Below, in pieces: positions 54,866-64,000 of a DNA stretch of 64,000 nucleotides. The position numbers and the translations under genes are program-made. Source of the stretch: Melastoma dodecandrum. Its lineage: Eukaryota > Streptophyta > Magnoliopsida > Myrtales > Melastomataceae. The DNA lies in NCBI GenBank assembly GCA_029817715.1, contig JARUPY010000537.1:806001-870000 (forward strand), read 5' to 3'. Within the stretch, counting starts at the first letter, position 1; every line of letters starts with the position of its first letter. The notes beneath the pieces are model-generated. The model was not told the DNA's origin. It ran no database searches and saw nothing but the letters and a program-made list of their open reading frames with translations.

Positions 54866-55290
54866 CTATATAACCAAAACAATGTCATTACAATTGAAAC
54901 TTATTCGTTTGCTACTTTTGGCCACATTCGCTCGCTTTTTTGTTTTCCACGAGGCTATTTTTGGCCTGACGGTTCTCCCGCTGGCATCATATATCTCATG
55001 CTGATCTTTAAAGGGTGATAGATCATAGGTACTGAAATCGGCGGGGTAAGCTCGAAGATTAATGGTGGCGATTTCTTCTTCAGAGACCACAAACGATTAG
55101 TCATAATGGTAGACAGATCCGACGACATTGTGGTCCAAATAATGAGATGCAGATGCACAACTACTACTCGTGTCGACAACATAGCGGCTGATTAATTCAG
55201 CACCACCTTTTTCCAGCTTGTTTGACGATTTTCTTGATATTTCTTTCTCTCCTGCCAGTCTCTGAATGGCGAGAATTAATGCTTTTGTTA
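54866..55290 (-). pseudogene. Gene fragment, unit C (uninterrupted version)
   Basis: The minus frame runs through SEEEIATINLRAYPADF and DQHEIYDASGRTVRPK to a stop at 54866, without the LTR that splits the same fragment in units A and B. A stop after the YHYD-like residues upstream is shared with A and B. Not recognised. Confidence 0.4.
54973..54989. other. Empty retrotransposon insertion site
   Basis: TTCTCCCGCTGGCATCA is continuous here. In unit A the equivalent reads TTCTCCCGATG, then the element, then CGATGGCATCA. Removing the element and one CGATG gives this sequence with a single base difference. Confidence 0.85.
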
Positions 55291-55488
55291 TCTATTTATT
55301 TATTTTTAGTTGTCTTTGTGTTTTTTTAATCTCTAATATCAATCCTAAAATAAAGAGAGTCGATAAGTGCTTCGATTTGATTTGTCATTAAAGATTACGA
55401 CATAAATAGATGGAAAAAAATAAAAGATTCAGACATGAAATTATCTCCTCCTTTAAATAATATTATTTCATAATTTTTATTTTTATTT

Positions 55489-57034
55489 TCAACAATTAGG
55501 TCCTCCGGGTCCACCGAAGAGGACGAAGTATCCAAAGTTGTCAGTCATTCCAAGGTTGTTCAGGCCATAGCAGTTTTTATTGTCCAAAACCTCGTCTATT
55601 TCGTAGTCAAAGGGCGCGCGGAATTCCGAATAATTTCCGGAGAACATTATCTTGTTCATGAAGGCAGCGTGCCTCTCATCTCTGTCCGGCTTGTACCCGC
55701 TTCCCATCGGGGGACTCGTGCCTTGCCCATGCACCGTGATTCCTCCGAAAGACAGATTTGCCGCACCGCCCGCCATCTGAGGAAACAGTTCTTTTGGCCA
55801 GTATCCAGCTTGCCTTTCTTCGTTTCCAATTCCAAAACTCAGTATCCAATTCTTAGTGATGGGATCCTGCAAAAACGCACAATATCCAATTCTTAGTTAG
55901 GGTTTTCTTTGTAAAGCTATAAAACATTACTCGAGACACATTACCTGGGTAATGTGAACATCAACTTGCTGCTGAATTCCCCCGTAATCCGAAGTCCTAT
56001 TAAAAACATCTCCGAGAACTATTCCCTTATCTGTCTGAATGAAACCGGGGCAACGAATATCATAGCATCCTGTCGATCCTTCCCCCTGGATAGAAGTCAC
56101 TCTTTGAAGAGCGTGAATGAAAAATTATAATATGATACAATAATATGAAACAATTACCTTCCAAAAGGTAAAAAGATGTGCATTATCATCTCCATATACC
56201 GCCGGAGAAACCTGTGGTTGCAATGTCGATTGATGTCATTGAAAAATATAGATTACGTAAATTATTATGTAAGGAAGGAAACTTACTGCCCATCCGATGT
56301 AAATACCATTAGTATCGCCTGTTTCAGGGCCACTAGCTAACCGAATCACGGATGCACTGAATTGGTCGCCCTTACACTCTGGAGACCAAATGTTTATCAC
56401 TGCTTTGGCACCGTAGTAGTGCTCTCCGTAGTAGCGATTTCGGACAAGTTCTATTCCCGCACGCTGAATGATGTTTTATAACCGGCATGTATTGACAAGA
56501 TAACAAAAAATAGTGACAGAAAGGGAATTCGGACACCTCCTATATACTTTCAGTTTTGTTGAATAATGCTTGTGTATTATATGTCCTACAAGAAAACTTA
56601 CACTGGTACGACCGGCGAAAGGTTGAGCAAAGGCTGAATCTAAGCGCGGAAGTAATTTCTCTCTGATTAAATCTTTTTTAGTTGTTCTGAGGATCGGTAT
56701 CTTCCCATCAGGGCATCCTTGTCCAAAAGAGAAGATACTCGCTGCGCCGCTTTCCGCTTTCGAAGATGAATCACCCATCTGCATCATGGAATTGTCCCTA
56801 TGAATTTTTATAATGATGCGAAGGAAACAAACAAATTGAATAAATAAAAACCTGAATTTTGTGATCCTTCAACAGAGGATGATCTAGAGCTGGCTGTTTG
56901 AATATGTCGACGCAGTCTATCACTTTTCCTGATGTCGTCAACACCTCATCTTCGAGTGGGCGGAGTTCATGACTTTGAAGAAACGAAGCAATGAACAATA
57001 GAACAAACAGAGCATATGCCTTGTTCAAATCCAT
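55489..57034 (-). CDS. Neprosin-family protein, copy C
   Basis: Exons on the minus strand: 56852-57034, 56602-56778, 56287-56463, 56158-56211, 55945-56085 and 55489-55866, all phase 0, 369 residues. As in copy B, the CCCCC run (56081-56085) makes the CAG acceptor of exon 5 productive. The visible exon translations equal those of copy B. Intron 2 is about eight bases shorter than in A. Same substitutions at the presumed catalytic glutamate positions. Signal peptide, activation peptide and C-terminal GGPGGPNC are intact. Confidence 0.85.
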
Positions 57035-58007
57035 GGCTCCCTTTTAAACCACAATACAAAAAAGGTGTGTATTTATTTATATATTGGAAAGCAATTGGAT
57101 AATCTATAATCTTTTGACATTGCCATTCGAGATTCGAATGTCTTAAATTTACATGGTTGTTTAGGGTAAGAAAAGAAATATGGTTCATTTATGGCTTAAA
57201 ATATCCTTTCCGCCAAAAAAATATTCTAAATAAACAAATAAGTCAATAACTTTATTCTTCCAACATAAAGACTAATTTGGTTTTTTATTTTCTTTTTCTG
57301 AATCCAAATTTAGAAAAAAAAAATTATTTCCCTCAATTATTATTTTTATTCAATGAGATTAAACTTTTGGGATTGATTTGGACGACATGATTTGATAGTT
57401 TTTTGTACAATAATTGATTCCGCCTATTAATGTTTGTCATATTAGCCAGAAATACAAATGGCGAATGTTTTTTTAACCAATTTATGTATTAATCTTATAA
57501 AAATAAATAAATTATGGCTTTTTTTGTTTGTATAAACGATTCATTTCTTCATAGTAATTTTTTTAATTAATTGAATAACTAATTAAGCAGTATCACAAAA
57601 GCCACGAGTAATTCCCATATCACATCCATATGCGTATTTATTTATTTATTTATTCACATATCAATTTTTTAATTATAAATATTGGTCTGGTGAGGAATAT
57701 GTTCTAATTCATTAGATTGGTCAGTTTCGGAGCTTCGATGGTCCAGAAGTGGTAATAAATCAATATTGTTATATAATTAGAAAGAAGCACAAGCACCAGT
57801 TCATCCACCTCCTCACCATGTCTGGAGTCCTCCTCCGAGAACGAGTCGGACTGTCGGCCTGTACAAATCCTTGGCAATGCAGGTCGAAACATTGGGAATA
57901 AGTAATCAGAAATCCCAGTGAGCTTAACCGATGATGAAATGTATATGAGATGAGTGGAAAAGACGCGGGCTATTGTCTCGAATACATTATGTGGCTGTTT
58001 ATTTGTT

Positions 58008-58355
58008 CCTAGGATCGGGATCGTCCCATCAGGGCATCCTTATCCAAAAGAGAAGATACCCGCTGTGGTGCTTCGTCTTTTGAAGAGGAATAACCAATCT
58101 GCATCAACAGAGGATGGATGATCTGGAGCCTGCGGTTTGTATATGTTGACGCAGTCTCTCACTTTTCCCGATGTTTTCTGCAATGAACACGACCTTCATC
58201 ACTTCTATGTCAAATAGACGTGGTTTATTCAAGACTGTCTGGCATCGATCGAACACTTCGTCTTCGTGTGTATGATCTTGGCGGAGTTCATGACTTTGAT
58301 GAAAGGACTATGAACAACACAACAAACACGGCATATATGACTTGTTCAAATCCAT
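58008..58355 (-). pseudogene. Truncated neprosin 5' relic, unit C
   Basis: Same damaged exon 1/exon 2 relic as at 18743-19088, with the same lost intron and insertion. It shows that the relic predates the split of C from A/B. Confidence 0.8.
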
Positions 58356-59424
58356 GTCTCCTTTCTACACTACTCTAAAAGAAAAATGTGTATATTCATT
58401 TATCTATTGGAAAGCAATTGGATGATCTGTAATCTTTTGACATTATGGATTCGAGATTCCAATATTTTAAATTTTTACACTTATGATGGTTGTTTAGGGT
58501 TTAAAAAAACAAGATATATGGTCCATTCCTCCTTTTTGTAGCTACATAAAAACACAAACATTACTTTTTTTTTCTCAATCCAAATTTAGAAAAACATATC
58601 CCCACAATTAATTGGATTTATTTTTTGAAACTAGCTGCCTGATTCATCCATTAAATGTTTTGAAGTTATTTCACTTCAATATGCCATTGCTATAATTATT
58701 TTATTTTAATTTTAGAACCTCATATTTTAAAAGTATAAAATAAATAAATAAACTGTCTTATCCATCTTAAGCTAAAAGCTACAATTAAATTAATTTTATT
58801 CATATTAATATTTTTTTCCCTTTTGAATGGGCACATGCGCACCCAACTGTTATGACATTTAATTATAATATTTTTTACCCTACCTTATTACAAAATAATT
58901 ATTTCAATAATCACAGCTCCAAAACACATTAATAATTAATTATTCCTCTCGATTTATTTATAAAAAGAAAATGGGAAACAAGCTATAAATCGCCCGGGGA
59001 GATTCAACCCCGTCATTGTTGCTAGCTATGTAATTTATTAAAAATAAACATGAAATAAAGATATATATGTAATTCATTTCTTTGGGGACTAAGTTATTAT
59101 TGCCAAGGGAACACAAAAATTCTTTTTAGGAAGGAAACAAGGTGCTGAGGGACGACTTGCACAGTCGGATTTTGACAAGGGGAGGTGGACATTGTCGGGC
59201 AATGTAAGGAAAGGGGTTTCTTCCCTTTGGCAGACGACCAGCGGCATTTTGTTGAGGTTGAAGTAAATGTAGGAGCACTCTTTGTCCATTAGACTGATCG
59301 TGACATAAATTAACCATGTTAATTAAAACACTAGACAAGACAGAGCTACACTGATCATCGACATTAAGTACATCTCATTCTCAGCTACACATCAACCAAT
59401 GATAAACTACTACCGTAACCGGTT

Positions 59425-59998
59425 TTAGCCGATAGAGAAGGGCACCGGCGGATGTTCTTCCTCTTCATCAGTCACCGGGTAGGGAGCCTCAGACATGACC
59501 TCCTGAAGATCACCAAGGTCGGCCACCTGCTGGGGCTGCTCGGCACCCTGGTCGTCACCTACGAACATGAACTTGTACCACAGTACAAGTGCGAAAAATG
59601 CAATAAAAAGAACCGCCAAGATAGCAATTGAGGCTATCACGGCGGTCGGGAACGGTTGCGGCGCCGGGAGATCGCCGGGGTAGCTCGCTGGAGATTCAAC
59701 GGTCGTCATTGTTGCCGCGTGCCTTTCAAAAGAAGAAAAAAAGTACATATCGTTAAGAAAAGATAATGGAAGAAGAGGAATAAGAGAAAGAAAGAAACCT
59801 TCTGCCAGTCGGGGTGGGAATGAGATCGGGGTGGGAATGAGAGGGGGATGAGGCCGTTCCAACGAGTTTACTCTTGAGTTCGTGTTCTGAGGCCAGAACC
59901 CTTGTTGAATTTATTATGTCATTAATAAACTTAATCATATTGTCGAAGCCCCATGTGCCTGTGGAGATTCGGTTGCAGTTGATTCCCTCGCTGTCCAT
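59425..59998 (-). CDS. Two-exon small single-pass membrane protein, copy C
   Basis: Exon 1 59799-59998, exon 2 59425-59722, 165 residues in frame, same 76-nt intron. Sequence equals copy B. Alternative start ATG 59709 gives 94 residues. Confidence 0.55.
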
Positions 59999-59999
59999 T

Positions 60000-62412
60000 T
60001 TTATGGTCTTCTCAGAATTCTCGTTCTTTTTTTTTTCTGTAAAGCAAATGATAAAATGATGTCTAAGTAAGATATCATAATAATTTGAATAGACAAAAAT
60101 AATCATATTTGGTTAGAAAAATAACTTAATAAATGAGCACCATTGAAAAATATCGAAGTTTGATTAAGAGCACACGAACTATATCAATGTTTTACCGAAA
60201 CTCTCGTAAGCATGCATGGATAAAATTGAAATATCAATCAAAATGAGTTTTTTAATTAAAATATTCATACCAACCAAATCAATTGGGATTGCACACGAGA
60301 GAAAAAAGAAAAAGCTCTCTGCGGAAGGCAAGACCACATGGCTGTGACGGTGAGAGGAAGGACCGGCGAGACGAGGCAGCTAGCATTTGAAGAAGAGGAG
60401 CCGCCATCGCAAAGTAGATTGTCTGAGGGACTTTGGCTCGTCGAGAGCAACCTGATTTTGAGGCTTGCGGAGGGTTTGACCATCGGAGACTGGGGGGAAT
60501 CGAGCGTCCTTGTCTGAGCGAATCCGCAAGAGACGAGCATTGGTTGCGCGTTTGGTTAGTGGGGCGACGGGGGCGAGGAGAGGCCGCTGGTCGTCGGTGT
60601 TTTGGAGCTCGGAAGGTCAGAACTGAGGACGCCGAGAACCTGGGGTGGAGTGGCTGTTGATGGACGGCGTCGGCAAAGGCTGAGGGAGGCAGGACGTGTC
60701 GAAGCTTTCGCTGCAGTACGCGTTTTGTAAAGCTCCAATTTGGGAGTTGGCTCCTGGTGCTACCTTGGGCATGCGTCGACAACGGCGGGGATGGGCTGGT
60801 CGCGGATATGGATGACGCCGGTGCTGGAGGCGGAGGTGGCGGCGATAATGGACGATGAAGTCGAGGCGCCTGAATCTGTGGTCGCTGAGCTCGACAAGTC
60901 AAAGGATTAGAATGAATGATTCATGTCAAAGGAGGCTTGACCTTTCACCCCTGGCAAGAACGTGTGGAGTCTAAGTTTCAATCGAAGGAGGGATTTATCC
61001 TTCATCCTCGTTAGAGAAACACGTGAATAACAAATCCAAAAACCGCACACAAAAGCATTTAAGTAAGACAAAAACTTACAAATGCCATTGATGAGTACAA
61101 ACACAGATGATCAAAGAAAACGAGATTAACAATTGTTTCTAATTGAATGCCTATTAACAAGACCTAAAAGATCCTATTTATAATATAATCCTAACCCCTT
61201 TCTAGAAAATTAGCGTAATCTTATTGAGTAATCTCCATTTCTTCAGGCGTCACACATTTTCAAACGAACCCACATCCTTCTTCTGAGTAGATTGGACCTG
61301 CCATGTGCCCTTAAGTGGTGTCTCATATCCTCCCTTGGTGGGTCTACTACTACTCCGCTTGGAAACTTCGCTTTATATCCTTTGCTCGATCGACTTCTCT
61401 TTATGTGCTTCGCTTGGATAATTATGCTTTATCCTTCACCAGATCAGCTTCGCTTCAGGTGCATCGTTTGGATAACTTCGCTTTATGTCCTTCGCCGGGA
61501 CTCGCTTTATCCTTTGCTTCGCTTAATGCATTTTGCTTGGATCCACTGATTTGATTCGATCGAGAAAGGCCTTTCTTTGTCCATGCTCCTTAGTTGACTT
61601 AAAGGCCTGTGTCCCAGAATTTATGTATTCTAGACACATGGAGGATCCAAAAATTAAGCCCGGACAATAAATTAATATAGATGTCGAAGTCTACCAATAA
61701 AAAGTAAAATATACTCTCACAAAAGAGTAAAACAAGGAGTACGATGGTTCTAACTCCGTCCACCAAGTCCCTCATCACTGACGATACCTACATGGTTCTT
61801 GCAACTTAAAGTCTTCCAGCTTTTTCTCGTCAAAACGGGTCTTTGAGGACGACTCCCTCCAGACATGGATAGAAGGATTTCACAAATATTTTCCCTCTTC
61901 TTTGTTGCAATTTGGATTTCGTTTATTATTTTGTCCATGATTCATGCCTTTGTTTCTCTATCCTACTTGTATTTGTGTATTAATTTATTGTCCCGACCTA
62001 GTTTTCCATAATCCATGTCAGCAAATTTATTGTATTTGAATTTTAGTATCTTCTAGGAACAACCTTTCCATATTATAGGCTATGACTTGGCGGGTGATGA
62101 CTACAAGGTAATTGTGGGTTTTATGTCTTTTGAGATCGTTTCCGAGCATACGCTCACAGTGAATGTGTTTGCTTCGAAAGGCAATGCTTAGAGAGAAAGT
62201 AGTCATCAGGTAAGTTTCAACATCGCCCGGGACAATGGAAGGGGCGTTTTTATGGGGGAACTCGGTACACTGTGTTCGTTCCGGAAGTGACTAGCTGGAC
62301 AAGCCGGAAGGCGAACATGTCGGGGATCGCTGGCACTACGAGTAACTGGTACTTGGAGGTGTTTCCACAAGAATGAGACGAAGAACATCGATCGAAAGAA
62401 GCAATGTCTTAG
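60000..62412. other. GC-rich segment and intergenic DNA, unit C
   Basis: Counterpart of 20733-23171. A one-base difference near 60612 fuses two minus frames into one of 207 codons (60279-60902), but its first codon is not ATG and the join is absent in A and B. A 12-base deletion near 61763 and denser changes begin after about 61700. No gene is claimed. Confidence 0.35.
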
Positions 62413-63760
62413 TGTAATACCCGAAATTTTAATTAATAATAATAAGAATAATAAATAAGTAAAAATCAAGAATAATATAAAATCTCATAAAATCCTGAAA
62501 ATTAGAAAAATCATAAAAAATCACATTAAATCAAAAATTAATTTTCTTTTAATAAAAAGGAGGGAAATAATGTAGAATTCTCCAATCAATCCAAGATTTT
62601 GGGGCAGATTTTTTCCCCTGATTCCTCTCTTCACACGCATCCCCTTAAAAAAAAGATATCTCCCAATCCCCTATCAGAGGCACAATCTGCAATCAAACGA
62701 TACCCTTCATACGATCTCCAATTAAACAATAATCACACGTAAAAAAATTCAATCAGGATCTCTAAAAATACTCTCCTTCCAAAGACCCAAAGAGGTTCAT
62801 CCTCTCCTCTAGGGAACTGGACGCTCCACCCCTCCGGGAAACAAAGGCCAACTCCTCCTCCCTCTACATACAACCGAAGGCCGACTCCTCCTCCCTCTAC
62901 ATACAACCGGAGGCCAACTCCTCCCTGACATACAAACAGAAATCGGAGCCAATGACTCCCTCTCTCCAGTGCTAATGAGCCAAAGCCTCCCAACCAGCCT
63001 ACCAGCTGACACCTTCCCTCCGTCGTTCGCTTTCTTCTTTGGACTATCACACACACTATGGGGTGAGGAACGAGCCTTCGGACAAGATCATGACAGCCGA
63101 AGTTACAGACAAGGGACAACCGGCACACCACCTTCCTCCGGTATTAAATCACGGCGGAAAAAGGTCGTAATCATTTGAACTCTCTCTAAACGCATTTTCA
63201 TATGTCTCTTAGACCTCAAAGCTTTCACAGTAGCTTTGGGGGTCGATTTTACATTCAATTATGGCACGGAAGTGTCGGGACATCTCCCGGCCATCTAAGG
63301 ATGGTTTCTGCGAGAACGCCTCCAAAAGATGGTTTCTTCGAAGAGGTTACGGACGTTTTTGAACCTCAAACCCAAACGGTCAAATGATTTACAATGAGAA
63401 TGATCTTGGCAATATTTTTGTTATAATTTTTTGTTGATCGAGGATCGGGTTATCTCCCCCGAAACGGCAGCCACTTTCGCTGGCCGCAGCAGGACAGCCT
63501 GTTGCATTGTCGTTTCCGGGGAAGTTCAGAGAGACCTAACCGTTGGATCTGGTTCAAATTTTTCAATAAGACTTCAAGACGGTTCTATGAACATATATAT
63601 CAACCGTTGAAGTTTCTAACATAGTACGAAACAATCTCGCGAACAGACTGCATACCGAGAAAAGTCTGCTGAACGTTGCAATCCTTTTCTTTATGCAATA
63701 ACGGCAGATCCAACCATCGGATCGTCACTAAATTTTGTAGATGTGTTTTTCATTTCATCC
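62413..63760 (+). repeat. LTR-like fragment, unit C
   Basis: Counterpart of 23172-24490, starting TGTAATACCCGAAATTTTAA. It is much more diverged from A and B than the neprosin part, with several indels, including an extra copy of a CTCCTCCCTCTACATACAAC block near 62857-62911. Confidence 0.45.
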
Positions 63761-64000
63761 CAGCAATTTTGGGAAGAGGCTAACGGTACGTACACGTAAC
63801 CGTTACGTTGTTTACTAAAATCGACGAAAATTTTAGTAAACTTTTCTAAAAATCGACGTTTTTTAGTAAAATGATTAGTAAATTACTAAAAAAAATTAGT
63901 AACCGTTATTAATTTTCCACTGTTTGACCTATCGGAAAGTTACTAAACTACGTTTAGTAAATCGGCGGAAAAATTTACTAAACTTTTAAGTAACCGTTTA
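63761..64000. repeat. TTTAGTAAA/TTTACTAAA-rich repeat cut by the window end
   Basis: The last 240 bases contain about a dozen copies of TAGTAAA or its complement and several TAACCGTTA-like palindromes (TAACGGTACGTACACGTAAC near 63780, CCGTTTA at the end). Such self-complementary AT-rich DNA is typical of MITEs. The element is incomplete. Confidence 0.4.

Larger units (their letters stand above)
54366..63760. repeat. Unit C, retrotransposon-free copy of the 11-kb unit
   Basis: 54366-54980 matches 2176-2776, and from 54981 the match continues with 15706 onward without any LTR. Identity with A and B is very high from about 55000 to 61300 and drops clearly on both sides. Homology fades at about 63760, before the right end of units A and B is reached. 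Confidence 0.9.

Overview
The window reads as nuclear DNA of a flowering plant, most likely a eudicot. It carries Ty3/gypsy elements of the Tat type, spliced genes with GT-AG introns, a neprosin-family gene cluster, and remnants of a plant phosphofructokinase gene and of a Gnk2-type secreted protein gene. No tRNA, rRNA, CRISPR or bacterial feature was seen. All calls come from reading the sequence; no search was run.

Layout. 1-2771 is AT-rich flank with relics of a repeated unit. 2777-15701 is a nearly intact Tat-lineage LTR retrotransposon with 981/1006-bp LTRs, a 5-bp target duplication CGATG, long gag and pol frames, and a separate six-exon gene on the opposite strand (11332-14498) with its own TATA box. 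14053-36645 is a recent head-to-tail duplication of an 11.3-kb unit (A 14053-25348, B 25349-36645). It starts inside the retrotransposon, so copy B carries a clipped antisense gene and one LTR. A third, older copy (C, 54366 to about 63760) lacks the retrotransposon and preserves the empty insertion site. Each unit holds, on the minus strand, a six-exon neprosin-family gene, a broken 5' neprosin relic, and a two-exon gene for a small single-pass membrane protein.

36646-54365 is a graveyard of insertions: a 220-bp tandem repeat, a frameshifted reverse transcriptase piece, an internally deleted PFP alpha-subunit pseudogene, a frameshifted Gnk2-like gene, a Mutator-like foldback element with six palindromes and 9-bp target duplications, an LTR element whose 2.1-kb LTR carries many GAANNTTC palindromes, a Tat-related LTR plus gag remnant, a solo LTR with perfect 5-bp target duplication, and possible MED15-like fragments. 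The last 240 bases begin a TTTAGTAAA-rich repeat cut by the window end.

The probable host genes are the three neprosin copies and the three membrane-protein copies. The unusual biology is the antisense spliced gene in the Tat element and the way duplication, possible gene conversion and transposition shaped the cluster.
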